Shown one piece after another: positions 14,331 through 22,567 of a DNA stretch of 47,385 nucleotides. Where the stretch lies: positions 1 through 47,385 of the forward strand of contig CANRMT010000007.1 of assembly GCA_947631815.1 (NCBI GenBank). The letters run 5' to 3'. The notes beneath the pieces are model-generated. The model did not search any database. It was not told where the DNA came from and saw only the letters and a program-made list of their open reading frames with translations. A program made the position numbers and the translations under genes. This DNA comes from an uncultured Eisenbergiella sp. GTDB taxonomy: Bacteria; Bacillota; Clostridia; Lachnospirales; Lachnospiraceae. Each line of letters starts with the position of its first letter. Within the stretch, counting starts at the first letter, position 1.

Positions 14331-16769
14331 TCACGCTTCCGGAGGCGTCTGCGCCGTTCTGCGGAACCGCAGGACCACCTTGAACAGATCTCCGTCCAGC
14401 AGAATGCGGAAGCTGCCGTGCTGCAGCTCCGTAAAGCTCTTGGCGATGGCAAGTCCCAGGCCGCTGCCCTCCGTGTTGCGGGAACCGTCCCCGCGCACAA
14501 ATCGCTCTGTCAGCTCCTCCGGCGCTACCAGCAGCTCCGTTTTGGAAATGTTTTTGATCTCGATCTCCGCTTCTGTTTCCAGATCCTTTAACGTCACATA
14601 GACCCGGGTGGCGGGAAGCGCATATTTGATCACATTGATGTAGAGATTTTCGATGATGCGGAAGGTCTTTTGCGGATCCAGCATCAGATAAACCTTCTGC
14701 TCCGGCAGGATGAACTTGACCTGGAGATCGTTCTGCAGGAAGCGGTCCTCGTATTCCAGCCAGCCCTGCCGCAGCAGATTCCCCACATCCACGCGTTCAT
14801 AATGCAGCGTGATGTTGTTGGTGCTGGCCTTGCTCACCTCGAACAGATCCTCGATCAGCACCTTCAGCCGCACCGCCTTTTTATCCAGCGTATTCAGGTA
14901 CTCCTGCCGCTGCTCCTCCGTGAGTCCCGGCTCCTTCAGCAGATTGATATAGGTGATGATGGCGGTCAGCGGCGTCTTGAGATCGTGGGACACGTTGGTG
15001 ATCAGCTCCGACCTCATGCGCTGACTCTTCACCTCCTCGTCCACGGCCCGCTTAAAATCCTTCTGGATGGACCGCAGTTCGTTTTTGTAGCTCTCAAACA
15101 CGCCGAAATCCTCCGACAGGGCCACGTCGAAATCGCCGCCGGCGATGGCCCCCGTGGCCTTCAGCAGGGCCTCATATTTGACCTGGACATCCCGGATATA
15201 TTTCTTCGCCACGAAATAGAGGACGACGGAATACAGTGCCAGCGGAATGACGCCCCAGAACCAGAACAGGCTGATGAAGAACAGTAGGACGAAGTTCAAA
15301 AGGACCAGTCTGCGCGTGATCCGGCTGGCATCGGTGCCGATGTCAAAGCTGGAGATCTCCCGCCAGAAATCCCGACCCCAGCTCACGCAACGGCTCCAGT
15401 AACGGCAGATCAGACTCCGCTCCTTCAGCCAAGGCTTCAGGGGGCGCATCTGCGTCACCACGGTCCCAATGGTGAAAGCCGTAAGAAAACAGAAAAACAG
15501 CAGTCCGGCCAGGAGAAAGAAGCGCAGCCAGCTCAGATGGAGCGGCGCCAGCAGATGATCGTTGAGCGTCTGCAGGAACCAGCCGTGTTGATAATCGCAG
15601 ATCTGGTCCACCGCAGTCCTGGTGAGCGCCAGCAATATCACGGCGGCCGTGAGCTGGACCTCTAAGGGCAGTCTGCAGATCCGAAGCTCCTGATACACGT
15701 AAGAGCCCTTCCTCCTGCGGTTGCAGAAAAATACGCAGAACCCACCGGCACAGAACGACAGCGCCAGGAAACAGAGATAAACATCCACCACGCCGCCGTG
15801 CAGATAGCTGTCATGTCTGGCGGTCCTGACGTCGGGAATGAAATAATAGCTGCCGTTTGCCGTAAACGGATACAGGCCGGAGACCGTAAAGATGTCGTCA
15901 TACTGTTCCGCGCTGACGGCGTAGACGATATCCATATCCGCGGGCCCCGTCAGACTGAATTCATAATAATACTGCTCTTTTGCCCCCGCGTTGTAAAAGG
16001 ACACATAGGAACGGCCGTTTTCATCGAAATCGGCGTAAGAAAGATCGTGCCCCAGCGCCTCCACCTTTTTCAGAAAGGCATCCGGATCGCTTCCGCAGCC
16101 CACGCTGCAGTGCTGCAGATTCCCGGAGCCGTCATAGGAAAAGCGGACGAACCAGCTGTAGGAGCCCAGCAGCACATCCGGATCTCCTTCCCGGTCCGCC
16201 ATATCGAAATATCCGGCGATCAGGCCGCTGTTGCCGATGGCGGTGCCGGTGCGTCTGTCCACCGCATAATAATCCAGATACCGGATCAGCTCGGAGACAG
16301 CGTCCCGGGAGGCCGTGATCTCCGACAGGGAGTCCTCACGGGCCGTTCGCAGATAATTCTGCAGGGAGACGGAATCCGGCACCGCGTCGGCAGGGACGTC
16401 GAAGGATCTCGTTAAGCTGGCCATGCTCTCATCCAGATCATAGGTCCCGATCAGCTCCGGCTGCACGAAAAGATCCGCCAGCGACCAGCTTTTCTGATCC
16501 GCCCGGTCCCGCAGATATTTGTACTGAATGAAGTTGCTCCGGTACAGCAGGGAAATGAAGGGCTCGCCGGTCAGCGGGTCCTCATAGGCTCTGTCCGACT
16601 GCTTCTCGAACACGGGAAACAGCAGGAGGAACAGGACCGTGATCAGCAGCACGCAGCAAAGCGCTCTGCGCAGGCTCCTCCGGGCGGGCGTGACGGGCCT
16701 GCGCCCATCGGCGCGGTCTCTTTCGGCCTTTTTTTCGGTTTCAATGTTTTTCAATCTTGTATCCAACAC
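14331..16769 (-). CDS. Membrane sensor histidine kinase with a large extracellular domain
   Basis: An 812-residue kinase. Layout: membrane helix at about 33-53; a 270-residue extracellular domain (54-325) not recognised; further helices near 328-349, 369-389, 413-437 and 487-520; a linker with coiled-coil character; HisKA with phospho-acceptor His595 (NVSHDLKTP); HATPase with N box near 708 and G box GSGLGLAIAKS (768-778). The start is GTG 16769 with AAGGTGG upstream, overlapping the regulator gene by 29 bases. It signals to the adjacent OmpR-type regulator. The ligand is unknown; neighbours give no hint, as both flanking genes are on other transcripts. Confidence 0.93.
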   Translation of the reverse strand: MLDTRLKNIETEKKAERDRADGRRPVTPARRSLRRALCCVLLITVLFLLLFPVFEKQSDRAYEDPLTGEPFISLLYRSNFIQYKYLRDRADQKSWSLADLFVQPELIGTYDLDESMASLTRSFDVPADAVPDSVSLQNYLRTAREDSLSEITASRDAVSELIRYLDYYAVDRRTGTAIGNSGLIAGYFDMADREGDPDVLLGSYSWFVRFSYDGSGNLQHCSVGCGSDPDAFLKKVEALGHDLSYADFDENGRSYVSFYNAGAKEQYYYEFSLTGPADMDIVYAVSAEQYDDIFTVSGLYPFTANGSYYFIPDVRTARHDSYLHGGVVDVYLCFLALSFCAGGFCVFFCNRRRKGSYVYQELRICRLPLEVQLTAAVILLALTRTAVDQICDYQHGWFLQTLNDHLLAPLHLSWLRFFLLAGLLFFCFLTAFTIGTVVTQMRPLKPWLKERSLICRYWSRCVSWGRDFWREISSFDIGTDASRITRRLVLLNFVLLFFISLFWFWGVIPLALYSVVLYFVAKKYIRDVQVKYEALLKATGAIAGGDFDVALSEDFGVFESYKNELRSIQKDFKRAVDEEVKSQRMRSELITNVSHDLKTPLTAIITYINLLKEPGLTEEQRQEYLNTLDKKAVRLKVLIEDLFEVSKASTNNITLHYERVDVGNLLRQGWLEYEDRFLQNDLQVKFILPEQKVYLMLDPQKTFRIIENLYINVIKYALPATRVYVTLKDLETEAEIEIKNISKTELLVAPEELTERFVRGDGSRNTEGSGLGLAIAKSFTELQHGSFRILLDGDLFKVVLRFRRTAQTPPEA

Positions 16770-17451
16770 CCCATACCACCTTCAGATATTTCGGATTCTT
16801 CGGGTCGATCTCGATCTTTTCCCGAATCTTCCGAATATGCACCATGATCGTGTCCGTATTGACGGCCTTTTCATTCCAGATGCGCTCGTAGATCTCCTCC
16901 GCGCTGAATACGCGGCCCGGATTCTTCATCAGGAGCAGGAGGATCCGAAATTCGATGGGCGTCAGCCGTACGGGCGCGCCGTCCACAAATACCTCCACCG
17001 TCTCCTCGTTCAGCTCAATGCCGCCGATCACGTGATACGTATCCTTCTGCGGCTCCGCCTGCAGCAGAGCTTCCTGATACCGGTTGTACCGGCGCAGCTG
17101 GGAGTTGACCCGGGCCAAAAGCTCCAGCGGCGTGAACGGCTTGGTGATATAGTCGTCAGCGCCCATGTTCAGCCCCATGATCTTATCGACCTCCTCCGAT
17201 TTGGCCGAAAGCATGATGACCGGGAGCTCGAATCCCCGATCCCGCATCTTCATGATCATCGTGATGCCGTCCATGCGGGGCATCATGACGTCCACGATGG
17301 CGAGATCGATCTTCTCCCCTTCGAGGGCCGCAAGGCCCTCCACGCCGTCTCCCGCCTTCGATACGCGGTATCCCTGGTTGCGCAGATAGATCTCCACGCC
17401 GTCCCGGATGTCCTCATCGTCTTCTACGATCAAAATGTGATTTTTCTCCAT
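16741..17451 (-). CDS. OmpR/PhoB-family response regulator
   Basis: A 236-residue two-domain regulator. The receiver has the acidic pair (VEDDED), phospho-acceptor Asp54 (VDVMMPRMDG) and the conserved Lys (MLSAKSE). The C-terminal winged helix includes LTPIEFRILLLLMKNPGRVFS and ends VVWGVGYKIEKH, the PhoB-type recognition region. ATG 17451 follows GGGAGGAG; a slightly longer frame (17469) would swallow that site. It is the first gene of a two-gene operon with the kinase and has a clear promoter. Probable autoregulation is inference. Confidence 0.95.
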   Translation of the reverse strand: MEKNHILIVEDDEDIRDGVEIYLRNQGYRVSKAGDGVEGLAALEGEKIDLAIVDVMMPRMDGITMIMKMRDRGFELPVIMLSAKSEEVDKIMGLNMGADDYITKPFTPLELLARVNSQLRRYNRYQEALLQAEPQKDTYHVIGGIELNEETVEVFVDGAPVRLTPIEFRILLLLMKNPGRVFSAEEIYERIWNEKAVNTDTIMVHIRKIREKIEIDPKNPKYLKVVWGVGYKIEKH

Positions 17452-17490
17452 TGCCGTCTCCTCCCGCACTGCCTGCGTTTCCTAACGATC

Positions 17491-17519
17491 AGTATACCCT
17501 TTCGCTCCGGAAACCGCAA
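17491..17519 (-). promoter_or_regulatory. Promoter of the two-component operon
   Basis: Minus strand TTGCGG (17514-17519), a 17-base spacer and TATACT (17491-17496), about 40 bases upstream of the regulator start codon. Confidence 0.6.
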
Positions 17520-17574
17520 TACTGCGGTGCGGTCCTTATGGGATCATTGTAAGGAAAAATCCTTTCGGAAGAAA

Positions 17575-17616
17575 ACAGAAAAAACCAAAGATTTTCTAAA
17601 GAAATTCTTTGGTTTT
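17575..17616 (-). terminator. Terminator of the LysM gene
   Basis: Perfect 11-base stem AAAACCAAAGA (17581-17591) / TCTTTGGTTTT (17606-17616), followed on the minus strand by a T-rich tract. It lies just past the LysM gene stop and upstream of the two-component promoter; its symmetry allows activity in both directions. Confidence 0.78.
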
Positions 17617-17663
17617 CCGATATGTCCGTATGAATGCTGATGAAAAAGCCTTGCTGACGGAGA

Positions 17664-18008
17664 TTATCTGTAATAAGGGATCACGAGATAATCACCGGCC
17701 TGGATGTCGTCCTCATTCAGGATATGGTTGGTCCCGCAGACCTCCTCGATATAATCCGCGGCGGAGGCATAATGCCCGTCGGCGTGCTCCGCGGCGATGG
17801 AGGAAAGCGTATCCCCCGGCATGATCATGATGCTGGTGAAATACTTCTTCTCTCCCACGCCCTCGCCCTGCGCCCTGGCCGTGACGCCGCATATGGAAAT
17901 ACCGGCCGTCAGCAGGAATACAGCGATGAGCCCGGAAAGCGCCATGCGCCGCCGCAGCTGTCTCTGTCTCCTGATGCGGTTCAGTCTGATCCTTCTCTCT
18001 GTGTTCAT
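17664..18008 (-). CDS. yneA: LysM-domain membrane protein, probable SOS-induced division inhibitor (YneA type)
   Basis: A 114-residue protein: a very basic N-terminus (residues 1-25), one membrane helix (MALSGLIAVFLLTAGISICGV), then a single LysM-like module (FTSIMIMPGDTLSSIAAEHA to AGDYLVIPYYR). The size and order match YneA of Bacillus, which arrests division during the SOS response and is encoded divergently from lexA. Here too lexA is divergent, and LexA-box-like sites lie directly in front of this gene. The start at 18008 follows GAGGGAGA; the frame continues upstream to 18188 without support. Sequence identity with YneA is not claimed; the call rests on architecture and context. Confidence 0.8.
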   Translation of the reverse strand: MNTERRIRLNRIRRQRQLRRRMALSGLIAVFLLTAGISICGVTARAQGEGVGEKKYFTSIMIMPGDTLSSIAAEHADGHYASAADYIEEVCGTNHILNEDDIQAGDYLVIPYYR

Positions 18009-18025
18009 GATATCTCCCTCTGTCC

Positions 18026-18052
18026 CGAACATGTGTTGCGAACATCTGTTCT
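18026..18052. promoter_or_regulatory. Two overlapping LexA-box-like sites in front of the LysM gene
   Basis: CGAACATGTGTTGC (18026-18039) and CGAACATCTGTTCT (18039-18052) fit the Gram-positive consensus CGAACnnnnGTTCG at 8 and 9 of the 10 fixed positions. They share one base and lie within 45 bases of the yneA-like start codon. Confidence 0.75.
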
Positions 18053-18072
18053 TGTTTATGCCTTGATTATAT

Positions 18073-18086
18073 CGAACAGGCATTCG
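18073..18086. promoter_or_regulatory. LexA box (central site)
   Basis: CGAACAGGCATTCG matches CGAACnnnnGTTCG at nine of ten fixed positions. It is central in the lexA/LysM divergent region and can serve either promoter. Confidence 0.78.
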
Positions 18087-18113
18087 ATTGTCAATAGGAG
18101 AAGCGGAAAAAAT

Positions 18114-18127
18114 CGAACATTTTTTCG
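18114..18127. promoter_or_regulatory. LexA box upstream of the lexA promoter
   Basis: CGAACATTTTTTCG matches the box consensus at nine of ten fixed positions. It ends ten bases before the lexA -35 element, which fits autorepression. Confidence 0.7.
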
Positions 18128-18137
18128 GAATATATGT

Positions 18138-18166
18138 TTGCTTTTTGGGATGAGGTATGCTAGAAT
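18138..18166 (+). promoter_or_regulatory. lexA promoter
   Basis: TTGCTT (18138-18143), a 17-base spacer and TAGAAT (18161-18166) with an extended -10 TG one base upstream. The lexA ATG is at 18215. Confidence 0.68.
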
Positions 18167-18214
18167 AAAAAAAAGATCGATGCAGCAAACGGCCGATGAA
18201 AGGAGCGCGTTATC

Positions 18215-18835
18215 ATGCCACAGGGAAAGATCACTGCCAAGCAGCTGGAGATCCTCAATTATATCAAGGAGGAGATCCTGCACAGAGGATATCCGCCCGC
18301 AGTCCGGGAGATCTGCGAGGCCGTCCATCTCAAGTCCACCTCTTCCGTGCATTCGCATCTGGAGACGCTGGAGAAGAACGGCTACATCCGCCGGGATCCG
18401 ACCAAGCCCAGGGCCATCGAGATCTGCGACGACAGCTTTCAGGCGGTGCGCACGGAGATCGCCAGCCTTCCCGTCATCGGCAATGTGGCGGCCGGGCAGC
18501 CCATCTTCGCGGAGGAGAATGTGGAGAGCTATTTCCCCGTCCCGGCCGAGATCATCCCGAACGGAGAGCCCAGCTTCATCCTGAAGGTGCGCGGCGAATC
18601 CATGATCAATGCCGGTATCCACGACGGCGATCAGATCTTCGTACAGAGCTGCCGGGAAGCGCGCAACGGTCAGATGGTGGTCGCCCTGATCGACGATTCC
18701 GCCACGGTCAAGACCTTTTATAAGGAAAACGGTCATATCCGCCTTCAGCCGGAGAACGACGCCATGGAGCCCATTATCGTGGACGACTGCCAGATCCTGG
18801 GCCGCGTCTACGGCGTCTTCCGCATTTACAGATAA
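18215..18835 (+). CDS. lexA: SOS repressor LexA
   Basis: A 206-residue LexA of full length. The N-terminal winged helix spans residues 1-65 (PPAVREICEAVHLKSTSSVH). The self-cleavage bond is Ala93-Gly94 (GNVAAGQP), and the catalytic dyad is Ser129 (GESM) and Lys166 (ATVKTF). On DNA damage, RecA filaments trigger cleavage and derepression of the SOS regulon. Here the regulon visibly includes lexA itself and the divergent LysM gene through four LexA-box-like sites. ATG 18215 has AAAGGAG upstream. A strong terminator follows, so lexA is monocistronic. Confidence 0.97.
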   Translation: MPQGKITAKQLEILNYIKEEILHRGYPPAVREICEAVHLKSTSSVHSHLETLEKNGYIRRDPTKPRAIEICDDSFQAVRTEIASLPVIGNVAAGQPIFAEENVESYFPVPAEIIPNGEPSFILKVRGESMINAGIHDGDQIFVQSCREARNGQMVVALIDDSATVKTFYKENGHIRLQPENDAMEPIIVDDCQILGRVYGVFRIYR

Positions 18836-18863
18836 GCCGGATGACCGAATCCGTTTTGACAGC

Positions 18864-18908
18864 AAAAGCCGTCAACGTATGTTTTTCGCATACATTGACG
18901 GCTTTTTT
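18864..18908 (+). terminator. lexA terminator
   Basis: Seventeen-base stem with one mismatch, AAAGCCGTCAACGTATG (18865-18881) against CATACATTGACGGC (18889-18902), followed by T6. It lies between lexA and the convergent rsfS. Confidence 0.88.
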
Positions 18909-18939
18909 ATCCCTTTCTCAGCGCCCTCAGGGGGCCGGC

Positions 18940-19302
18940 TCATTCCAGACCCTTCTTGAAATCTTCCACACGGATCTGCTTTCCGTCCCGCCAGATCCGT
19001 TCCAGATCGTAGAACAGACGGTTCTGCCGGTCAAAGACGTGCACGATCAGATCCCCGTAGTCCATCAGCACCCAGTTCCCGGTCTGATAGCCCTCCACAT
19101 GTCTGGGCGCTGCGCCTGCCCTGCCCAGCTTCTCCTCCACGCTGTCGATCATGGCCTGTACCTGGTTCTTGTTATTGCCGCTGGCGATGAGGAAAAAATC
19201 CGCCAGCACGGAAGCCTCGCTGATGTCGATCAGGCTGATGTTTTCCGCCTTTTTGTCCTCCAGCGCTTCGATCGCGAGTCCGGTCATCTGTACTGCAGTC
19301 AT
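18940..19302 (-). CDS. rsfS: Ribosomal silencing factor RsfS
   Basis: A 120-residue RsfS/Iojap/YbeB protein. It binds L14 on the 50S subunit and blocks joining with 30S when nutrients are low. The family core is evident: ISEASVLADFFLIASGNNKNQVQAM and GNWVLMDYGDLIVHVFD. It is the last gene of the minus-strand operon and its start overlaps the yqeK stop by four bases, the usual nadD-yqeK-rsfS arrangement of Firmicutes. Confidence 0.96.
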   Translation of the reverse strand: MTAVQMTGLAIEALEDKKAENISLIDISEASVLADFFLIASGNNKNQVQAMIDSVEEKLGRAGAAPRHVEGYQTGNWVLMDYGDLIVHVFDRQNRLFYDLERIWRDGKQIRVEDFKKGLE

Positions 19303-19880
19303 AATCTCCCTCCGTACTTGTAATAATCATAGGTTTTCTGTGTCATGGTATCGATCTCCATCTTGCCCGCGTGCAGATACTGCAGCGTATCCTCCAGCGC
19401 GATCAGAAGCGCCTGGTCCAGATCCTCAAAGGCCAGCTGCCGGATCCGCGCCAGATTGGGCGCCTGTTTCCTGCCCGGCTCGATGTAATCCGCGATCCAT
19501 ATGATCTTTTCCAGCAGGGACATGCCGGGCCGTCCCGTCGTGTGGTTCAGGATCGCGTTGATCACGTTCTTGTCCGACACGCCGTATTTCTTCATGGCCA
19601 GGAAGCTTCCAACCTTGGCGTGCAGCAAAAACGGATTCTTCCGCTCCGCCTCGCTGATGGCGATATTGTATTTTTCACAGATGGCAAGCCGTTTATCGTT
19701 GGACATGCATTTGGCGCAGTCGTGCAGGAGACCGGCCAGAAGCGCTTTGTGCATATCCTCCCCGTACCGCATGGCCAGGGCGGCCGCGGTGTACGCCACC
19801 CCCAGCGTATGTTCGTATCGCTTGTGATCCAGCTTGTTTTCCATGGATCTGCGGATTTTTCTAAGGTCTGGCTCTTTCAT
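19299..19880 (-). CDS. yqeK: HD-domain hydrolase YqeK (diadenosine tetraphosphatase)
   Basis: A 193-residue HD-domain protein. Metal-binding residues are visible at His24 (RYEHTLGV), His53-Asp54 (LLHDCAK) and in the HAKVGS and NHTTG segments. Homologues hydrolyse Ap4A symmetrically to two ADP with a bound Fe/Mn centre. The start at 19880 follows AAAGGAG; the open frame extends to 20150 inside nadD but without a site. It sits between nadD (11-base gap) and rsfS (overlap) in a coupled operon. Confidence 0.94.
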   Translation of the reverse strand: MKEPDLRKIRRSMENKLDHKRYEHTLGVAYTAAALAMRYGEDMHKALLAGLLHDCAKCMSNDKRLAICEKYNIAISEAERKNPFLLHAKVGSFLAMKKYGVSDKNVINAILNHTTGRPGMSLLEKIIWIADYIEPGRKQAPNLARIRQLAFEDLDQALLIALEDTLQYLHAGKMEIDTMTQKTYDYYKYGGRL

Positions 19881-19891
19881 GCGCGCTCCTT

Positions 19892-20494
19892 TCAGCGATA
19901 CAAACCGTTCTGCAGGATGAACTGCCGGACCTGCTCCGGCACGAGATACCGGACGCTGCGTCCGGTCCGGATCCTTTCGCGGATATCCGTAGACGAGATC
20001 TCCATATGGCGGGAAGGGATCAGACAGATCCTCGTCCCGTATTTCTCCGCCAGACGGTCCGCCTGTTCCTGAAGTCCGGCATCCCGGAACCCCTCCCGCA
20101 CCGCCGCGGCGGTGACGGAATTGCGAAAGATCCGCTCGGGATACCTCCACTCCTCCATATGGAACAGAGTGTCCGCCCCCACGATATGATACAGCTCGAC
20201 CTCCGGATACTGCTCCCGCAGAAGCTCCAGCGTTTCATATGTGTAGGAATTGCCCGCACGGCGGATCTCCGCGTCCGAAGCCTCAAAGCAGGGATTGTCC
20301 GCCGCGGCCAGCCGCACCATCTCGAGGCGTATCCGGCCCGGCAGGATCTGCCCCGGATCCTTCATATAGGAACAGCCGCTGGGGATCAGGAGCACCCGGT
20401 CCAGACACAGGGCCTCTCTGGCCGTTTCCGCCAGCAGCAGATGTCCGTTGTGGATGGGATTGAAGGTCCCGCCCAAAATGCCGATCTTTGTCAT
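19892..20494 (-). CDS. nadD: Nicotinate-nucleotide adenylyltransferase
   Basis: A 200-residue nucleotidyltransferase that makes deamido-NAD from nicotinate mononucleotide and ATP. The substrate motif GGTFNPIHNGH (residues 8-18) and the C-terminal ISSTDIRERI motif are intact. ATG 20494 has AGGAAGGG upstream; a GTG at 20512 would overlap the end of yhbY and place the ribosome site inside the gene. It belongs to the obgE-yhbY-nadD-yqeK-rsfS operon. Confidence 0.97.
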   Translation of the reverse strand: MTKIGILGGTFNPIHNGHLLLAETAREALCLDRVLLIPSGCSYMKDPGQILPGRIRLEMVRLAAADNPCFEASDAEIRRAGNSYTYETLELLREQYPEVELYHIVGADTLFHMEEWRYPERIFRNSVTAAAVREGFRDAGLQEQADRLAEKYGTRICLIPSRHMEISSTDIRERIRTGRSVRYLVPEQVRQFILQNGLYR

Positions 20495-20508
20495 GGGACG
20501 CCCTTCCT

Positions 20509-20808
20509 TCACGACGGAAGCTCGATCTTTTTGTGGTCCTTGCTCTCCTTGTACAGGATGATCTTCTTTCCGATCACCTGCACCACGGTGGAATGCGTGC
20601 GCTCCGCGACCATGCGGGCCAGCTCCGCCGGATCGTCGAAGCAGTTCTTCAGGACGGAGATCTTGATGAGCTCTCTCGTGTTGAACGCTTCGCCGATCGC
20701 CGCGGTCCCCTCCGGCGTCAGGCTCGATTTCCCGATCTGGAAGATCGGCTCGATATTGCTGGCCAGCCCCATCAGGTAGGCCCGCTGCTTGCTTGTCAGT
20801 TTTGCCAT
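20509..20808 (-). CDS. yhbY: RNA-binding protein YhbY (CRM domain)
   Basis: A 99-residue single-CRM-domain protein that associates with the 50S precursor. Family landmarks: LTSKQRAYLMGLA, the GxxG-like loop IFQIGKSSLTPE, and VVQVIGKKIILYK. I prefer the ATG at 20808 because GAGGAA lies six bases before it; the ATG at 20814 would sit on that site. It is 72 bases downstream of obgE and just ahead of nadD. Confidence 0.95.
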   Translation of the reverse strand: MAKLTSKQRAYLMGLASNIEPIFQIGKSSLTPEGTAAIGEAFNTRELIKISVLKNCFDDPAELARMVAERTHSTVVQVIGKKIILYKESKDHKKIELPS

Positions 20809-20880
20809 ATCCATTTCCTCAGCGCCGCGAAAAACCGTCCGCCTTACCGGGACGCGCCCGCGGCCGTGTCAGTGTTTGAT

Positions 20881-22167
20881 CTACTTATAATAATCGAAGG
20901 ACAGACCGTACATCCGTACCGTATCGCCCTCCCGGATCCCCAGCGCCTCCAGCTCCTCCAGGATCCCGGCGTTCTTCAGGAACTCCTGGAAAAACGCGAA
21001 GCCCTTTTCCGATTCGAGGTTGGTATATCCCAGCATTTTTTCGATGCGGGGCCCTTCCACCACGTACTCGTCCTCTTTCTCGTCGTAGCGGACCGTATAC
21101 GGATCGTTCGAAAAGGCCAGCGCCGTCTCCGGGAAATATTCCTGCGCAAAGATCACCGGCTGTTCGTCCGTCTCCTCCAGCATGGCCTCCACCCGGTACA
21201 GAAGCTCCTTTATCCCCTGGCCGCTCACCGCGGAAATGGGGAATACCGGTATGCCCTGCGGCTCGAATTCCGCCCGGATCCGTTCCACCGGGGAATCCTC
21301 CTCCCGGATCACGTCGATCTTGTTGGCCGCGATGACCTGAGGACGCCCGGAAAGATCCACCTGATAATTCTTCAGCTCCCGGTTGATCACATGGATGTCC
21401 TCCACGGGATCGCGCCCTTCGCTGCCGGAGGCGTCCACCACATGAATGAGCACCTTCGTCCGTTCAATGTGGCGCAGGAATTCATGCCCGAGCCCGACTC
21501 CCTCCGAAGCGCCTTCGATCAGCCCCGGAATGTCCGCCATGACAAAGCCTCTGGAATCGGAAAGATCCACCACGCCCAGGTTGGGGTTCAGGGTCGTGAA
21601 ATGATAGTCGGCGATCTTCGGCCTCGCGTTGGAGACCCGGGACAACAGGGTGGATTTCCCCACGTTCGGGAACCCGACCAGCCCCACATCCGCGATCATC
21701 TTCAGCTCCAGCAGCAGCTCCAGCTCTTTGGCAGGCTGTCCAGGCCGGGCATACTTGGGGGCCTGCATGGTGCTGGTGGCATAATGCTGATTGCCGCTTC
21801 CGCCGCGCCCGCCCTTCAGCAGCGTGATCCTGCGGTTCTCCCCGGACATATCCACGATGACCTTTCCGGTATTGAATTCCCGGATCACCGTGCCCTCCGG
21901 CACGCGGATCACCACGTCCTCCCCGTCTTTCCCTCTGCAGTTGCGTTTGCCGCCTTCCTGGCCGTCGCCCGCCTTGTATTTCCTCACATGGCGGAAGTCC
22001 GCCAGCGTGTTCAAACCCTCGTCCACGGCAAAGATGATATCTCCGCCGCGCCCGCCGTCTCCTCCGTCCGGTCCGCCCGCGGGAACGAACTTCTCCCGGC
22101 GGAAGGAAACGTGCCCGTCGCCGCCCTTGCCGCTTCTGACATAAATTCTGGCCCTGTCTGCAAACAT
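20881..22167 (-). CDS. obgE: Obg-family GTPase
   Basis: A 428-residue essential GTPase of late 50S assembly. Three domains: the glycine-rich Obg fold (1-158, with GGDGGRGGD), the G domain (G1 GFPNVGKST near 165-173, G3 DIPGLIEG, G4 NKID 282-285), and a C-terminal OCT domain of about 80 residues found in Gram-positive Obg. The start at 22167 gives the conserved N-terminus MFADRARIYV; upstream codons are unsupported. It follows rpmA, separated by a small terminator-like stem that may lower expression relative to the ribosomal genes. Confidence 0.97.
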   Translation of the reverse strand: MFADRARIYVRSGKGGDGHVSFRREKFVPAGGPDGGDGGRGGDIIFAVDEGLNTLADFRHVRKYKAGDGQEGGKRNCRGKDGEDVVIRVPEGTVIREFNTGKVIVDMSGENRRITLLKGGRGGSGNQHYATSTMQAPKYARPGQPAKELELLLELKMIADVGLVGFPNVGKSTLLSRVSNARPKIADYHFTTLNPNLGVVDLSDSRGFVMADIPGLIEGASEGVGLGHEFLRHIERTKVLIHVVDASGSEGRDPVEDIHVINRELKNYQVDLSGRPQVIAANKIDVIREEDSPVERIRAEFEPQGIPVFPISAVSGQGIKELLYRVEAMLEETDEQPVIFAQEYFPETALAFSNDPYTVRYDEKEDEYVVEGPRIEKMLGYTNLESEKGFAFFQEFLKNAGILEELEALGIREGDTVRMYGLSFDYYK

Positions 22168-22243
22168 AAAAACCTCATATCCCGATCCGTGATCCGCGGC
22201 GGCGAAGCAGGACGGAAAGCCTGCCGCGCAGCCGGAAATGAAT

Positions 22244-22272
22244 TGAAAAGCCCCAAACACACTGTCTGGGGC
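22244..22272 (-). terminator. Terminator or attenuator between rpmA and obgE
   Basis: Minus-strand stem GCCCCA / TGGGGC around an 11-base loop followed by TTTTC. It lies just after the rpmA stop codon and could act as a partial terminator, since no separate obgE promoter is evident. Confidence 0.68.
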
Positions 22273-22279
22273 CCTCATG

Positions 22280-22564
22280 TTACTGTTCTACCGGATATAC
22301 GGAAGCCTGTTTCTTGTCTCTGCCTTTTCTTTCAAATCTGAGCACGCCGTCCACCTTGGCGAAAAGCGTATCGTCACCGCCGATGCCGACATTGACGCCG
22401 GGATGGATCTTCGTGCCGCGCTGTCTGTAAAGGATGTTGCCGGCTTTCACAAGCTGTCCGTCCGCTCTCTTCGCCCCAAGCCGCTTGGATTCGGAATCTC
22501 TGCCGTTCTTGGTAGAGCCGACGCCCTTCTTGTGAGCGAAGAACTGAAGGTTCAGTTTTAACAT
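22280..22564 (-). CDS. rpmA: 50S ribosomal protein L27 with Prp-cleaved N-terminal extension
   Basis: A 94-residue L27. The mature protein should begin at AHKKG; the preceding nine residues MLKLNLQFF are the Firmicute extension removed by the protease Prp, encoded directly upstream. L27's mature N-terminus reaches the peptidyl transferase centre, so cleavage is needed for function in Staphylococcus. The rest ([25 protein letters not shown]) is standard. Ribosome site GGAGG sits at the end of prp. Confidence 0.98.
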   Translation of the reverse strand: MLKLNLQFFAHKKGVGSTKNGRDSESKRLGAKRADGQLVKAGNILYRQRGTKIHPGVNVGIGGDDTLFAKVDGVLRFERKGRDKKQASVYPVEQ

Positions 22565-22567
22565 GGT

